The position numbers were made by a program, and so were the translations under genes. Positions 29,578-39,876 of a stretch of DNA of 64,000 bases are shown in pieces (the first letter of the stretch is position 1; every line of letters starts with the position of its first letter). Where the stretch lies: NCBI GenBank assembly GCA_031253995.1, contig JAIRVG010000011.1:1-64000 (forward strand), given 5' to 3'. The notes beneath the pieces were generated by a model. The model had not been told where the DNA came from, did no database searches, and saw only the letters and a list, made by a program, of their open reading frames with translations. The stretch comes from Paucimonas sp. (GTDB lineage Bacteria > Pseudomonadota > Gammaproteobacteria > Pseudomonadales > Pseudomonadaceae).

Positions 29578-30717
29578 ATGTCCACTGTCTTTACCGAAGA
29601 TTCGGTCGGTCTGGTAACACCTCAACTGGCAAGGTTCGACGAACCGCTGCTGCTGGCCTGCGGCCGCTCGCTGGCGTCCTATGAGCTGATGTACGAAACC
29701 TACGGCACGCTCAACGCCACGGCCAGCAACGCCGTGCTCATCTGCCACGCACTGTCCGGCCATCACCATGCCGCCGGCTACCACAGCGCCGACGACCGCA
29801 AGCCGGGCTGGTGGGACAGCTGCATCGGCCCGGGCAAGCCGATCGACACCAACCGCTTCTTCGTGGTCAGCCTCAACAACCTTGGCGGCTGCAACGGCAG
29901 CACCGGCCCCAGCAGCCTCAACCCGGCTACCGGCAAGCCCTACGGCGCCGACTTCCCGGTCCTGACCGTGGAAGACTGGGTGCACAGCCAGGCACGCCTG
30001 GCCGATCGCCTCGGCATCCAGCAATGGGCCGCGATCGTCGGCGGCAGCCTCGGCGGCATGCAGGCGCTGCAGTGGACCATCACCTACCCGGACCGCGTGC
30101 GTCACTGCGTCGACATCGCCTCGGCACCCAAGCTCTCGGCGCAGAACATCGCCTTCAACGAGGTGGCCCGCCAGGCCATCCTCACCGACCCGGAATTCCA
30201 CGGCGGCTCGTTCCAGGACCAGGGCGTGATCCCCAAGCGCGGCCTGATGCTGGCGCGGATGGTGGGGCACATCACCTACCTGTCCGACGACTCCATGGGC
30301 GAGAAATTCGGCCGCGAACTGAAGAGCGACAAGCTCAACTACGACTTCCACAGCGTCGAGTTCCAGGTGGAAAGCTACCTGCGCTACCAGGGCGAGGAAT
30401 TCTCCGGGCGCTTCGACGCCAACACCTACCTGCTGATGACCAAGGCGCTGGACTACTTCGACCCGGCGGCCAGCCAGGGCGGCGACCTGGCGGCGAGCCT
30501 GGCCCATGTCACCGCGGACTACTGCGTGATGTCCTTCACCACCGACTGGCGCTTCTCGCCGGCGCGCTCGCGGGAAATCGTCGACGCACTGATCGCCGCG
30601 CGCAAGAACGTCTGCTACCTGGAAATCGACTCGCCCTATGGCCACGACGCCTTCCTGATCCCGACGCCGCGCTACATCCAGGGCTTCGCCAACTACATGA
30701 ACCGCATCACCTGCTGA
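29578..30717 (+). CDS. metX: Homoserine O-acyltransferase
   Basis: Alpha/beta-hydrolase-fold enzyme that acylates homoserine in methionine synthesis. In pseudomonads with a linked metW the donor is generally succinyl-CoA; this is family knowledge, not seen directly. The 379-aa protein shows [14 protein letters not shown], the nucleophile elbow [12 protein letters not shown] and the C-terminal [11 protein letters not shown] with catalytic His. MetW follows after seven bases, a hallmark pair. Confidence 0.95.
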   Translation: MSTVFTEDSVGLVTPQLARFDEPLLLACGRSLASYELMYETYGTLNATASNAVLICHALSGHHHAAGYHSADDRKPGWWDSCIGPGKPIDTNRFFVVSLNNLGGCNGSTGPSSLNPATGKPYGADFPVLTVEDWVHSQARLADRLGIQQWAAIVGGSLGGMQALQWTITYPDRVRHCVDIASAPKLSAQNIAFNEVARQAILTDPEFHGGSFQDQGVIPKRGLMLARMVGHITYLSDDSMGEKFGRELKSDKLNYDFHSVEFQVESYLRYQGEEFSGRFDANTYLLMTKALDYFDPAASQGGDLAASLAHVTADYCVMSFTTDWRFSPARSREIVDALIAARKNVCYLEIDSPYGHDAFLIPTPRYIQGFANYMNRITC

Positions 30718-30724
30718 GGAAGAC

Positions 30725-31345
30725 ATGAGAGCCGATTTGGAAATCATCCAGGAATGGATCCCCGCCGGCAGCCGCGTCCTCGACCTGGGTTGCGGTAACG
30801 GCGAACTGCTGGCCTCGCTGCGCGACACCAAGCAGGTGACCGGCTACGGCCTGGAAATCGACGCCGACAACATCGCCCAGTGCGTGGCCAAGGGCGTCAA
30901 CGTCATCGAGCAGGACCTCGACAAGGGCCTGGGCAACTTCGCCAGCAACAGCTTCGACGTGGTGGTCATGACCCAGGCCCTGCAGGCCGTGGAATACCCG
31001 GACCGCATCCTCGACGAGATGCTGCGCGTCGGCCGCCAGTGCATCATCACCTTCCCCAACTTCGGTCACTGGCGCTGCCGCTGGTACCTGGCGACCAAGG
31101 GTCGCATGCCGGTTTCCGACTTCATGCCGTATACCTGGTACAACACGCCGAACATCCACTTCTGCACCTTCGAGGACTTCGAGGCGCTGTGCAGCGAACG
31201 GCGTGCCCAGGTACTGAACCGCCTGGCGGTGGACAATCGTCACCGCAACGGATGGGCCGGACGCCTTTGGCCTAATCTTCTAGGTGAAATCGGTATCTAT
31301 CGTGTCAGCAGCCCCGGCCTGCAGGAGCACAAGGTCGCGGTGTAA
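30725..31345 (+). CDS. metW: Methionine biosynthesis protein MetW
   Basis: Methyltransferase-like partner needed for full MetX activity. The 206-aa protein has a SAM-type motif VLDLGCGNGELLASL (about 18-32), VVMTQALQAV and FPNFGHWRCRWYL. GAGGAAG lies before the ATG. It is part of the metXW operon. Confidence 0.95.
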   Translation: MRADLEIIQEWIPAGSRVLDLGCGNGELLASLRDTKQVTGYGLEIDADNIAQCVAKGVNVIEQDLDKGLGNFASNSFDVVVMTQALQAVEYPDRILDEMLRVGRQCIITFPNFGHWRCRWYLATKGRMPVSDFMPYTWYNTPNIHFCTFEDFEALCSERRAQVLNRLAVDNRHRNGWAGRLWPNLLGEIGIYRVSSPGLQEHKVAV

Positions 31346-31372
31346 CCCGTCGTCCATCAGAGGAATGCGATC

Positions 31373-31807
31373 ATGCGTCGTCTAGCCATGTTTCTGTTCA
31401 GCCTGTGCCTGGCCCTGCCGGTACTGGCCGCCGATGCCGCGAAACCGGAGCGCAAGGAAGTCTTCGGTGACGTGACCGTGCATTACAGCGTGTTCAACTC
31501 CACCTTCGTGCAGCCGGCCACGGCCCAGGCTGCGAACCTGGTACGCAGCAAGGAGCAAGGGGTGATCAACGTCACCGTGCTCAAGGCCGGCAAACCCGGC
31601 GTCGCCGCGGTCAGCGGCAGCTACACCGACCTGACCAGCCGACAGACCCCGCTGACCTTCAGGCAGGTCACCGACCAGGGTGCGGTCTATTACCTGGCCC
31701 AGTTCCCGGTCAAGCAGCAGGAGACCCTGACCTTCTCCATCACGGTCGGCTCCGGCGAAACCAGCAACTCCTTCAGCTTCAACCAGGAAGTCTTCCCAGG
31801 CGAATGA
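31373..31807 (+). CDS. Exported DUF4426 protein
   Basis: A 144-aa protein with a signal peptide (about 1-19, ending VLA|AD) and a beta-rich DUF4426 domain. The function is unknown. It begins 28 bases after metW and its stop overlaps the start of rdgB, so the three are probably cotranscribed. Confidence 0.85.
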   Translation: MRRLAMFLFSLCLALPVLAADAAKPERKEVFGDVTVHYSVFNSTFVQPATAQAANLVRSKEQGVINVTVLKAGKPGVAAVSGSYTDLTSRQTPLTFRQVTDQGAVYYLAQFPVKQQETLTFSITVGSGETSNSFSFNQEVFPGE

Positions 31808-32400
31808 TGAATATCCAGCAACTCGTATTGGCCAGCCACAACGCCGGCAAACTCAAGGAACTGCAGGCCATGCTCGGCGAGTCCGTGCAACTGCGCTCCA
31901 TCGGTGAATTCAGCCAGGTCGAGCCGGAAGAAACCGGCCTGTCCTTCGTCGAGAACGCCATCCTCAAGGCCCGCAATGCCGCGCGCATCTCCGGCCTGCC
32001 GGCGCTGGCCGACGATTCCGGCCTGGCCGTGGACTTCCTCGGCGGCGCGCCGGGCATCTATTCGGCGCGCTACGCCGACGGCAAGGGCGACGCGGCGAAC
32101 AACGCCAAGCTGCTCGATGCGCTGAAGGACGTACCGGAAGCCGAGCGTGGCGCGCAGTTCGTCTGCGTCCTGGCCCTGGTGCGGCACGCCGATGACCCGC
32201 TGCCGATCCTTTGCGAAGGCCTGTGGCACGGGCGCATCCTCACCGCAGCCAGCGGCGAGCACGGCTTCGGCTACGACCCGCTGTTCTGGGTCCCGGAGCG
32301 CAACTGCTCCAGCGCCGACCTGGCCCCGGCCGACAAGAACCAACTGAGCCACCGCGCCCGCGCCATGAGCCTGCTGCGTCAACGTCTGGGCCTGGCATGA
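31804..32400 (+). CDS. rdgB: XTP/dITP pyrophosphatase (RdgB/HAM1)
   Basis: Hydrolyses deaminated purine triphosphates (dITP, XTP) to keep them out of DNA. The 198-aa protein has [12 protein letters not shown], the acidic metal site [11 protein letters not shown] and the C-terminal SHRARA motif. Two adjacent ATGs are possible starts (31804 and 31807). The second has the better distance to AGGCGA. The 3' end overlaps hemW by four bases. Confidence 0.96.
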   Translation: MMNIQQLVLASHNAGKLKELQAMLGESVQLRSIGEFSQVEPEETGLSFVENAILKARNAARISGLPALADDSGLAVDFLGGAPGIYSARYADGKGDAANNAKLLDALKDVPEAERGAQFVCVLALVRHADDPLPILCEGLWHGRILTAASGEHGFGYDPLFWVPERNCSSADLAPADKNQLSHRARAMSLLRQRLGLA

Positions 32401-33611
32401 CCGAAAAATTGCCGGCCCAGCCACTGCACATGGACGAGGCAGGCTTCACCACCCAAGCGCCGCGGGCGGCACTGCCGCAATTGCCGCCCCTGTCGCTGTA
32501 CATCCATATCCCGTGGTGCGTGCGCAAGTGCCCGTACTGCGACTTCAACTCCCACGCCGCCACTCCCGAGTTGCCTGAAGAGGCCTATGTCGACGCGCTG
32601 CTGGCCGATCTCGACCAGGAGCTGCCGGCGGTCCATGGCCGCCCCATCAGCACCATCTTCTTCGGCGGCGGCACCCCGAGCCTGTTCAGCGCCAAGGCCC
32701 TGGGTCGGCTGCTGGCAGGCGTCGAGCAACGGATTCCCTTCGCCAGCGATATCGAGATCACCCTGGAGGCCAACCCGGGTACTTTCGAGCAGGAGAAGTT
32801 CAAGGCCTACCGGCAACTGGGCATCAATCGCCTGTCCATCGGCATCCAGAGCTTCCAGCAGGCCAAGCTGGAGGCCCTGGGCCGTATCCACAACGGCGAC
32901 GAAGCGGTGCGTGCCGCCGGGATGGCGCGTAATGCCGGGTTCGACAACTTCAACCTGGACCTGATGCACGGCCTGCCGGACCAGTCCCTGGAAGAGGCGC
33001 TGGGCGACCTGCAACAGGCCATCGACCTGGGCCCGACGCACCTGTCCTGGTACCAGCTGACCCTGGAGCCGAACACGGTGTTCTGGAACCAGCCGCCGGA
33101 GCTGCCGGAGGACGATATCCTCTGGGACATCCAGGAAGCCGGCCAGGCACTGATGGCCCGCAACGGCTATCACCAGTACGAAATCTCCGCCTATGCCCAG
33201 CCGGGCCGGGCGGCGCGACACAATCTGAATTACTGGAGTTTCGGCGATTTCATCGGCATCGGCGCCGGTGCCCACGGCAAGCTCAGCCACCCCGACGGCC
33301 GCATCCTGCGCACCTGGAAGACCCGTCTGCCGAAGGATTACCTGAACCCGGCCAAGGCCTTCAAGGCCGGGGAAAAGCTGCTGCCGCTGGACGAGCTGCC
33401 GTTCGAATTCCTGATGAACGCCCTGCGCCTGACCGACGGTGTCGACGCCGAGCTGTTCACCCTGCGTACCGGGCTGCCGCTGGAGAACCTGCGGCAAGCG
33501 CGGCGCGAGGCCGAACAAAAGGGTCTTTTGCAAGTCGAACCGACGCGGCTGGTCGCCACGCCACGGGGCCAGCTGTTCCTCAATGATCTGCTGCAGTATT
33601 TCTTGACCTAA
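32397..33611 (+). CDS. hemW: Heme chaperone HemW (radical SAM)
   Basis: Related to coproporphyrinogen dehydrogenase HemN, but the HemW group binds and delivers heme. Starting at ATG 32397, which overlaps the rdgB stop as ATGA, gives 404 aa. The radical-SAM cluster motif is [10 protein letters not shown] (about residues 42-51), followed by [10 protein letters not shown] and the [10 protein letters not shown] segment. The extra frame up to 32211 lies in rdgB. Confidence 0.95.
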   Translation: MTEKLPAQPLHMDEAGFTTQAPRAALPQLPPLSLYIHIPWCVRKCPYCDFNSHAATPELPEEAYVDALLADLDQELPAVHGRPISTIFFGGGTPSLFSAKALGRLLAGVEQRIPFASDIEITLEANPGTFEQEKFKAYRQLGINRLSIGIQSFQQAKLEALGRIHNGDEAVRAAGMARNAGFDNFNLDLMHGLPDQSLEEALGDLQQAIDLGPTHLSWYQLTLEPNTVFWNQPPELPEDDILWDIQEAGQALMARNGYHQYEISAYAQPGRAARHNLNYWSFGDFIGIGAGAHGKLSHPDGRILRTWKTRLPKDYLNPAKAFKAGEKLLPLDELPFEFLMNALRLTDGVDAELFTLRTGLPLENLRQARREAEQKGLLQVEPTRLVATPRGQLFLNDLLQYFLT

Positions 33612-33620
33612 GGAAAGCCC

Positions 33621-33947
33621 ATGGACCTGGTACTCGACCTGCTCTCGACCGTCTCCCGCTGGAGTCGCAGCAACCTGTCGGAGATCTCTCTGGCGCTTGT
33701 CGGCTGTTTGCTGGTGCTGTTTGGCACCGATATCAAGGGCTGGGTCGAAGGTCGCCTCGGCAACCTGGCCGGTGCCCTGCGCGTGCCGTTCATGGCCTTG
33801 CTGGTGCTGATCGGCAGCGGCGCTGCGCTGATCTATGCCACCCCGTGGGTGGTGAAGGGATTGAGCCAGTTCAACAACTATGCGCTGGCTCCGGTGTTGC
33901 TGGTGGTGCTGGTGTTGATCGGCGTGGTGGCCGATCGGCGGGGATAA
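33621..33947 (+). CDS. DUF3392 membrane protein
   Basis: A 108-aa protein with three hydrophobic helices (about 22-36, 54-73 and 88-103) and a short DIKGWVEGRLG loop. It matches the small DUF3392 family by pattern. The function is unknown. It starts 9 bases after hemW. Confidence 0.85.
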   Translation: MDLVLDLLSTVSRWSRSNLSEISLALVGCLLVLFGTDIKGWVEGRLGNLAGALRVPFMALLVLIGSGAALIYATPWVVKGLSQFNNYALAPVLLVVLVLIGVVADRRG

Positions 33948-33954
33948 AACCTGA

Positions 33955-34030
33955 GGGCCTCATCGCTGGCAAGCCAGCTCCCACAGTGATCGCGTAACCT
34001 GTGGGAGCTGGCTTGCCAGCGATGAGGCCC
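33955..34030. repeat. Inverted pair of REP elements between convergent genes
   Basis: GAGGGCCTCATCGCTGGCAA and its almost perfect inverted partner, forming a stem of about 30 bp. It occupies nearly all of the gap between the DUF3392 gene (+) and trmB (-), where it may serve as a transcript-end structure for both. Confidence 0.88.
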
Positions 34031-34044
34031 TTGAGATCATTGCA

Positions 34045-34770
34045 TCAGTCAGCCAGCTTCTCGAACTTCAAGTCCCAGACACCATGCCCGAGCCGCTCGC
34101 CGCGACGCTCGAACTTGGTGATCGGCCGCTCTTCCGGACGCGGCACATAAGCCCCATCCGCCGCCTGGTTGCGATAACCCGGCGCCACCGCCATCACTTC
34201 CAGCATGTACTCCGCATACGGCTCCCAGTCGGTCGCCATGTGGAATACACCGCCCACCTTCAGCTTGCGCCGCACCAGCTCGGCGAACTCCGGCTGGACG
34301 ATGCGGCGCTTGTGGTGACGGCTCTTGTGCCACGGATCCGGGAAGAACAGCATCAGCCGGTCCAGGCTGCCGTCGGCGACGCAACGGTTGAGCACCTCGA
34401 TGGCATCGCAGTCATACACCCGCAGGTTCTTCAGGCCCTGGGTCAGCACGCCGTTGAGCAACGCACCGACACCCGGACGGTGCACTTCGACACCGATGAA
34501 GTCCTGCTCCGGCGCGGCAGCAGCCATCTCCAGCAGCGAGTGACCCATGCCGAAGCCGATTTCCAGGGTGCGCGGCGCCGAGCGGCCGAACACCTGGTCG
34601 TATTCCACCGGGCTGTCGGCCAGCGGCAGGATGTACAACGGGCCGCCCTGCTCCAGGCCGCGTTGCTGGCCTTCGGTCATGCGCCCGGCGCGCATCACGA
34701 AACTCTTGATGCGGCGGTGCTGGCGCTCTTCGCCTTCGGCGGTGACGGGCGTTTCTTGCGATTCAGTCAT
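34045..34770 (-). CDS. trmB: tRNA (guanine-N7-)-methyltransferase
   Basis: Methylates G46 of tRNAs. The 241-aa protein has SAM motif [16 protein letters not shown] (about 71-85), [11 protein letters not shown], and the catalytic [15 protein letters not shown] block. It follows thiG by 9 bases in a thiS-thiG-trmB operon, which is conserved in pseudomonads. Confidence 0.97.
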   Translation of the reverse strand: MTESQETPVTAEGEERQHRRIKSFVMRAGRMTEGQQRGLEQGGPLYILPLADSPVEYDQVFGRSAPRTLEIGFGMGHSLLEMAAAAPEQDFIGVEVHRPGVGALLNGVLTQGLKNLRVYDCDAIEVLNRCVADGSLDRLMLFFPDPWHKSRHHKRRIVQPEFAELVRRKLKVGGVFHMATDWEPYAEYMLEVMAVAPGYRNQAADGAYVPRPEERPITKFERRGERLGHGVWDLKFEKLAD

Positions 34771-34779
34771 CTTCGACTC

Positions 34780-35574
34780 TTACTTGATCAGACCATCCAG
34801 CGGCGACGAGGCGCTGGCATAGAGTTTCTTCGGCATGCGCCCGGCCAGGTAAGCCATGCGCCCGGCGATGATGGCGTGCTTCATGGCCTCGGCCATCATG
34901 ACCGGCTGCTGGGCGTGGGCGATGGCCGAGTTCATCAGCACCGCTTCGCAACCCAGCTCCATGGCGATGGTGGCGTCGGAGGCGGTGCCGACACCAGCGT
35001 CCACCAGCACGGGCACCTTGGCTTCTTCGAGGATGATCTGCAGGTTGTACGGGTTGCAGATCCCCAGGCCAGTGCCGATCAGGCCGGCCAGCGGCATCAC
35101 CGCGATGCAACCGGCTTCGGCCAGCTGGCGGGCGATGATCGGGTCATCGCTGGTGTAGACCATCACGTCGAAACCGTCCTTGACCAGCACTTCGGCGGCC
35201 TTGAGGGTCTCGATCACGTTGGGGAACAGGGTCTTCTGGTCGGCCAGGACTTCCAGCTTGACCAGGTTGTGGCCATCCAGCAGCTCGCGGGCCAGGCGGC
35301 AGGTGCGCACGGCCTCGACCGCGTCGTAGCAGCCGGCGGTGTTCGGCAGGATGGTGTAGCGGTCTGGCGGCAGCACGTCGAGCAGGTTCGGCTCGCCCGG
35401 GTTCTGGCCGATGTTGGTCCGGCGCACGGCGACGGTGACGATCTCGGCACCCGAAGCCTCGATGGCCAGGCGGGTTTCTTCCATGTCACGGTACTTGCCG
35501 GTGCCGACCAGCAGGCGCGACTGGAAGGTACGACCGGCCAGGGTGAAGGGCTTGTCGCTACGAACGTTGCTCAT
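34780..35574 (-). CDS. thiG: Thiazole synthase
   Basis: Builds the thiazole ring of thiamine from deoxyxylulose phosphate, dehydroglycine or glycine imine, and ThiS-thiocarboxylate. The ATG at 35574 has GAGGA at better spacing than the one at 35577 and gives 264 aa. Visible are [27 protein letters not shown], the Schiff-base lysine in [10 protein letters not shown] and [10 protein letters not shown]. The gene lies just after thiS. Confidence 0.97.
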   Translation of the reverse strand: MSNVRSDKPFTLAGRTFQSRLLVGTGKYRDMEETRLAIEASGAEIVTVAVRRTNIGQNPGEPNLLDVLPPDRYTILPNTAGCYDAVEAVRTCRLARELLDGHNLVKLEVLADQKTLFPNVIETLKAAEVLVKDGFDVMVYTSDDPIIARQLAEAGCIAVMPLAGLIGTGLGICNPYNLQIILEEAKVPVLVDAGVGTASDATIAMELGCEAVLMNSAIAHAQQPVMMAEAMKHAIIAGRMAYLAGRMPKKLYASASSPLDGLIK

Positions 35575-35625
35575 CATGGATCCTCTTGTAGGGGGAGGGA
35601 CTTGCGGGTGGGACGCGGGAGCGGA

Positions 35626-35826
35626 CTAGCCGCCACCGATGGCGTGGACCACCTCGACCTGGTCGCCCTCGTTGAGGGCGGTGCTGTCGTGCTGGCTGCG
35701 CGGCACGATGTCCAGGTTCAGTTCGACCGCCACCCGGCGACCGGTCAGTTCGAGCCGGTTCAGCAGGGCCGCGACGCTCTCGCCGTCGGGCAATTCGTAG
35801 GGTTCACCGTTCAGTTGGATGTGCAT
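35626..35826 (-). CDS. thiS: Sulfur carrier protein ThiS
   Basis: Ubiquitin-like carrier that donates sulfur for the thiamine thiazole. The correct start is the ATG at 35826, giving 66 aa beginning MHIQLNGEPYELPDG. The C-terminus ends in Gly-Gly, the thiocarboxylated end. The upstream frame to 35904 is not family-like. No TPP riboswitch is recognised in the 100 bases upstream. Confidence 0.93.
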   Translation of the reverse strand: MHIQLNGEPYELPDGESVAALLNRLELTGRRVAVELNLDIVPRSQHDSTALNEGDQVEVVHAIGGG

Positions 35827-35928
35827 GCGCACGGCCGCCATTGTTTTCAGGGGCCCGCATTCTAGCGCCGATCCGCGCCCGAACCCAAGGCCGGCTGACA
35901 CCATTCGTCACGATATTCGACCCGCGAG

Positions 35929-36300
35929 TCAGTTCAGCCGCCAGGCTGCCAGCCCCAGGCACAGCCAGCCGGCGAGGAACGCCGTGCCGCCCAGCGGGGT
36001 GATCATGCCGAGCTTGCCGATACCGCTCAGGGTGAGGACGTAGAGGCTGCCGGAGAACAGCAGGATGCCGAGGATGAACAGGCCGCCGGCCCAGGTCACC
36101 AGGCGACCCGGCAGGTGCACGCTGAGGATGGCGACGCCGAACAGGGCCAGGGCGTGGACCAGCTGGTAGGTCACGCCGGTGTGGAAGACCGCCAGGTATT
36201 CGGCGCTCAGGCGCGCCTTCAGGCCGTGGGCGGCGAAGGCACCGAGGGCGACGCCGGTGAAACCGAAGAAGGCCGCGAGCAGGAGGAAGCTGCGAAGCAT
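35929..36300 (-). CDS. DUF423 membrane protein
   Basis: A 123-aa protein with four predicted membrane helices and the family signature GVALGAFAAHGL near the N-terminus, LFSGSLYVL and ITPLGGTAFLAGW later. YgdD-type, function unknown. GGAG precedes the ATG. It lies upstream of thiS on the same strand, about 100 bases away. Confidence 0.92.
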   Translation of the reverse strand: MLRSFLLLAAFFGFTGVALGAFAAHGLKARLSAEYLAVFHTGVTYQLVHALALFGVAILSVHLPGRLVTWAGGLFILGILLFSGSLYVLTLSGIGKLGMITPLGGTAFLAGWLCLGLAAWRLN

Positions 36301-36379
36301 GGAAACGACTCCTTGAAATCATCCTTGGAAGCTGGGTCTGTATAATGGCCCGCTCATCCGCCGCGGCCAAGCTATCATC

Positions 36380-37075
36380 ATGCTGTCATCGATCATTCGA
36401 CGCCTCTCCCGTGCAGTGCTCTGGTTCGCCGCCGGCAGTGTCGTGCTGGTGCTGATCTTCCGCTGGGTGCCGCCGCCGGGCACGGCGCTGATGGTGGAGC
36501 GCAAGATCGAGTCGTGGGTCGATGGCGAGCCCATCGACCTGGAGCGCGACTGGGAACCGTGGGAGCGCATCTCCGATGACCTTAAGGTGGCGGTCATCGC
36601 CGGCGAGGACCAGAAGTTCGCCAGCCACTGGGGCTTCGATTTCAATGCCATCCAGGCCGCCCTGGCGCACAACGAGCGCGGCGGCAGCATCCGTGGCGCC
36701 AGTACCCTCAGCCAGCAGGTGGCGAAGAACCAGTTCCTCTGGTCTGGCCGCAGTTGGTTGCGCAAGGGGCTGGAGGCGTGGTTCACCGCGCTGATCGAGC
36801 TGCTGTGGTCCAAGGAGCGGATCCTGGAGGTGTACCTGAACAGCGCCGAGTGGGATGACGGGGTGTTCGGTGCGCAGGCGGCGGCGCGGCATCACTTTGG
36901 CGTGGATGCCAGCAAGCTGACACGACAGCAAGCCAGCCTGCTGGCCGCCGTGCTGCCCAATCCGCGGAACTGGAGTGCCAGTCGGCCGAGCAGTTATGTG
37001 GCGCGGCGGGCGGGGTGGATTCGGCAGCAGATGAGTCAGTTGGGTGGGGATGGTTATCTGGAGCAGTTGAAATGA
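36380..37075 (+). CDS. mtgA: Monofunctional peptidoglycan glycosyltransferase
   Basis: Polymerises lipid II into glycan strands without a transpeptidase domain. The 231-aa protein has an N-terminal anchor (about 12-32) and the GT51 motifs EDQKFASHWGFD (catalytic Glu), GASTLSQQVAKNQFLW and RKGLEAWFTALIELLWSKERILEVYLN. It is divergent from the DUF423 gene. A TATAAT box is found at 36341-36346, but without a well-spaced -35. Confidence 0.95.
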   Translation: MLSSIIRRLSRAVLWFAAGSVVLVLIFRWVPPPGTALMVERKIESWVDGEPIDLERDWEPWERISDDLKVAVIAGEDQKFASHWGFDFNAIQAALAHNERGGSIRGASTLSQQVAKNQFLWSGRSWLRKGLEAWFTALIELLWSKERILEVYLNSAEWDDGVFGAQAAARHHFGVDASKLTRQQASLLAAVLPNPRNWSASRPSSYVARRAGWIRQQMSQLGGDGYLEQLK

Positions 37076-37164
37076 AGCTGCAAGCCTCAAGCTTCAAGCC
37101 ATAAGAAAGAGCAGTCCGCGCAGCCGCTGTTTTTTCTTGTAGCTTGCGGCTTACAGCTTGCAGC
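37076..37164. repeat. Heptad-built palindrome after mtgA (copy 4)
   Basis: Left arm 37076-37105 holds CAAGCCT, CAAGCTT and CAAGCCA in tandem. The right arm 37136-37164 is the complementary series CTTGTAG, CTTGCGG, CTTACAG, CTTGCAG. It begins on the base after the mtgA stop and runs into a terminator. It shares AGCAGTCCGC in its spacer with copy 2. Confidence 0.8.
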
Positions 37165-37202
37165 CAATAAAAAACCCGACGTTCAAGTCGGGTTTTTATT
37201 GG
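37164..37202. terminator. Bidirectional terminator between mtgA and rpoH
   Basis: A palindrome with GC core ACCCGAC/GTCGGGT, flanked by AATAAAAA and TTTTTATT, loop GTTCAA. Poly-A/poly-T on both sides lets it end both convergent transcripts. Confidence 0.9.
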
Positions 37203-37214
37203 CTTGCGGAGCAA

Positions 37215-38069
37215 TCAGGCCGCGATCAACGCCTTCACCTTGTTCATCGCATTCTTCTCCAACTGGCGGATCCGCTCCGCCGACACACTGTACTTGGCCG
37301 CCAGGTCATGCAAGGTAGCCTTTTCCTCGGCCAGCCAGCGCTGGTAGAGGATGTCGCGGCTGCGCTCGTCCAGGCCCTGCAGCGCTTCGTGCAGGTTGTT
37401 CGACGAACTGTCGCTCCAGTCGGCATCTTCCAGCTGGCGAGCCGGATCGTAGCGGTGGTCTTCCAGGTAGTTGGCCGGCGACTGGAAGGCGCTGTCGTCG
37501 TCGGCCTCGGAGGCCGGGTCGAAGGCCATGTCCTGGCCGGTCAGGCGACTTTCCATCTCGCGGACTTCCCGCGGCTCCACACCCAGGCTTTCGGCGACGC
37601 GATGCACTTCGTCGTTGTTCAGCCAGGCCAGGCGTTTCTTCTGGCTGCGCAGGTTGAAGAACAGCTTGCGCTGGGCCTTGGTGGTGGCGACCTTGACGAT
37701 ACGCCAGTTACGCAGGATGAACTCGTGGATCTCGGCCTTGATCCAGTGCACCGCGAAGGACACCAGACGCACGCCCATTTCCGGGTTGAAGCGTTTTACC
37801 GCCTTCATCAGGCCGACGTTGCCTTCCTGGATCAGGTCGGCCTGGGCCAGCCCGTAGCCGGAATAGCTGCGGGCGATATGTACGACGAAGCGCAGGTGCG
37901 CGAGCACCATTTGCCGAGCGGACTCAAGGTTCTGCTCATAGTAGAGACTCTCGGCCAGTTCACGCTCCTGCTCGGCGGTCAGCAATGGAATGCTGTTCAC
38001 CGTATGCACGTAGGCCTCCAGGTTCGCACCCGGGACCAAGGCGTAAGCAGGTTGCAACGAAGTGGTCAT
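37215..38069 (-). CDS. rpoH: Heat-shock sigma factor RpoH (sigma-32)
   Basis: Directs RNA polymerase to chaperone and protease genes. The ATG at 38069 gives 284 aa beginning [13 protein letters not shown]; the extra frame to 38141 is the leader. The RpoH box QRKLFFNLR is present, with region 2 ([17 protein letters not shown]) and the region 4 helix-turn-helix ([20 protein letters not shown]). It follows ftsX on the same strand with a 113-base gap, the usual ftsYEX-rpoH order. RpoH is usually controlled at translation and stability; no thermosensor could be judged by eye. Confidence 0.97.
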   Translation of the reverse strand: MTTSLQPAYALVPGANLEAYVHTVNSIPLLTAEQERELAESLYYEQNLESARQMVLAHLRFVVHIARSYSGYGLAQADLIQEGNVGLMKAVKRFNPEMGVRLVSFAVHWIKAEIHEFILRNWRIVKVATTKAQRKLFFNLRSQKKRLAWLNNDEVHRVAESLGVEPREVREMESRLTGQDMAFDPASEADDDSAFQSPANYLEDHRYDPARQLEDADWSDSSSNNLHEALQGLDERSRDILYQRWLAEEKATLHDLAAKYSVSAERIRQLEKNAMNKVKALIAA

Positions 38070-38182
38070 ACGAAAAAACCTCCGACTCACTGAACTCGTG
38101 CCCGTGGGCACTGCCAACATTGACCGGAAACCGCGAAACAAGTTCCCAAAATACCTGGATAGTCAATACCAGCAAAAAGACA

Positions 38183-39208
38183 CTATCTTGGCGCCAGCTC
38201 ACTCAGGTGGCGGGCCACCGCGATCCATGCACCGATATACCCTAACAACACTGCACCAAGCAAGAGCGACAGACCATCGGCAGCAGGCACCCCGGCCAGG
38301 GCGAAATCGCTGTTGTACAGCCCTGAAAGGTCGACCACCGCCTCGTTCAGCCAGTTCAGGCCGAATTCCAGCACGCCCCAGGACAGGATCCCCGCACCAA
38401 AACCGTACAGCGCACCCATATAAAGGAAGGGGCGACGTACATAGCTGTCGGTACCACCAACCAGCTTGATCACCTCGATCTCGGTCCGGCGGTTCTCGAT
38501 GTGCAGACGTATGGTGTTACCAATCACCAGCAGCAACGCCGAGACCAGCAGCACGGTCAGGCCGAAGACGAAGCGGTCACCCAGCTTGAGAATCGCCGCC
38601 AGGCGCTCCACCCAGACCAGGTCCAGCTGCGCCAGTTCGACTCGCGGCATCTCCGCCAGGCGTTGACGCAGGGCTTCCAGGGCCGGCTTGTCGACTTCCA
38701 GTGGCGTTACCACCACCACGCCGGGCAGCGGGTTCTCCGGCAGTTCGCGCAGGGCTTCGCCCAGGCCGGACTGCTGCTGGAACTCGTTCAGGGCCTGGTC
38801 GCGGCTGACGTACTCGGCGTCGGCCACGCCCGGCAGGGCCTTGATCTGGTCGCGCAGGGCTTCGCCATCACGCGCGCCGGCGTCCAGTTTGAGGTACAGG
38901 GAAATCTGCGCCGCGCGCTGCCAGGAGCCGCCAAGACGCTCGATATTGCTGAGGATCAGCGACAGGCCCATGGGCAGGCTCAGCGCCACGGCCATCACCA
39001 GGCAGGTGAAGAAGCTGCCGATCGGCTGCTTGCCGAGGCGGCGCAGGCTGTCCAGCAGGCTGGAGCGATGGCTTTCCAGCCAGGCCGCCAGCAGGGTGCG
39101 GAAATCCGGACCGTCGTCCTCGTCACGCGGCTTCTTTTTCGAGGGCTGCGGATCGGCGGCCTTCGGCGCCACCCGCTCGGATACTTTAGGACTGCGTGTC
39201 GCACTCAT
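38183..39208 (-). CDS. ftsX: Cell division protein FtsX
   Basis: Membrane partner of FtsE that transmits ATP-driven signals to septal peptidoglycan hydrolase activators. The 341-aa protein has a basic cytoplasmic N-terminus, one membrane span (about 69-90), a periplasmic domain and three more spans near the C-terminus (about 212-235, 265-290, 308-330). It overlaps ftsE by four bases. Confidence 0.95.
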   Translation of the reverse strand: MSATRSPKVSERVAPKAADPQPSKKKPRDEDDGPDFRTLLAAWLESHRSSLLDSLRRLGKQPIGSFFTCLVMAVALSLPMGLSLILSNIERLGGSWQRAAQISLYLKLDAGARDGEALRDQIKALPGVADAEYVSRDQALNEFQQQSGLGEALRELPENPLPGVVVVTPLEVDKPALEALRQRLAEMPRVELAQLDLVWVERLAAILKLGDRFVFGLTVLLVSALLLVIGNTIRLHIENRRTEIEVIKLVGGTDSYVRRPFLYMGALYGFGAGILSWGVLEFGLNWLNEAVVDLSGLYNSDFALAGVPAADGLSLLLGAVLLGYIGAWIAVARHLSELAPR

Positions 39209-39876
39209 TGCCCGGCCTCCCCGTCGCCGATCAGGCGGCCGCGCTGCAGCGTCAGCATGCGATGGCGCATACGCGCGATCAGGGCCAGGTCGTGGCTGGC
39301 GATCAGCACGCTGGTGCCCAGGCGGTTGATATCTTCGAAAACACCCATGATCTCCGCGGCCAGGCGCGGGTCGAGGTTACCGGTGGGTTCGTCCGCCAGC
39401 AGCAGGGCCGGACGGTGGACGATGGCGCGGGCGATGCCGACGCGCTGCTGCTGGCCGGTGGACAGGTCGCCGGGGAACAGCTCGGCCTTGTCGGACAGGG
39501 CCACGCGCTCCAGCGCCGAGTCGACCCGCTTGGCGATCTCGACCTTGGACAGGCCGAGGATCTGCAGCGGCAGGGCGACGTTGTTGAACACGGTGCGGTC
39601 GAACAGCAGCTGGTGGTTCTGGAACACCACGCCGATCTGCCGGCGCAGGAACGGAATCTGCGCGTTGCTGATCTGGCCCAGGTCCTGGCCGGCCAGCAGC
39701 AGCTTGCCGCTGGTAGGACGTTCCATGGCCAGCAGCAGGCGCAGCAAGGTGCTCTTGCCGGCCCCGGAGTGACCGGTCACGAACAGAAACTCGCCCCGCC
39801 GTACCCGAAAACTCAACTCATGCAGGCCAACGTGACCATTCGGATAGCGCTTGGCGACCTGTTCGAATCGGATCAT
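39205..39876 (-). CDS. ftsE: Cell division ATPase FtsE
   Basis: ABC ATPase of FtsEX. The 223-aa protein has Walker A GHSGAGKS (about 36-43), the signature LSTGQQQRVGIARA and Walker B LLLADEPTGNLD. Its start overlaps the ftsY stop and its stop overlaps the ftsX start, each by ATGA, implying coupled translation. Confidence 0.97.
   Translation of the reverse strand: MIRFEQVAKRYPNGHVGLHELSFRVRRGEFLFVTGHSGAGKSTLLRLLLAMERPTSGKLLLAGQDLGQISNAQIPFLRRQIGVVFQNHQLLFDRTVFNNVALPLQILGLSKVEIAKRVDSALERVALSDKAELFPGDLSTGQQQRVGIARAIVHRPALLLADEPTGNLDPRLAAEIMGVFEDINRLGTSVLIASHDLALIARMRHRMLTLQRGRLIGDGEAGQ

Noticed and set aside
27067..34030. Possible CRISPR array from repeated 23-bp motifs
   Set aside because: Copies are palindromic, paired in inverse orientation and kilobases apart with no regular spacers; they are REP elements.
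35827..35928. TPP riboswitch upstream of thiS
   Set aside because: No THI-box-like CUGAGA pattern or suitable structure in the 100 bases between the DUF423 gene and thiS.
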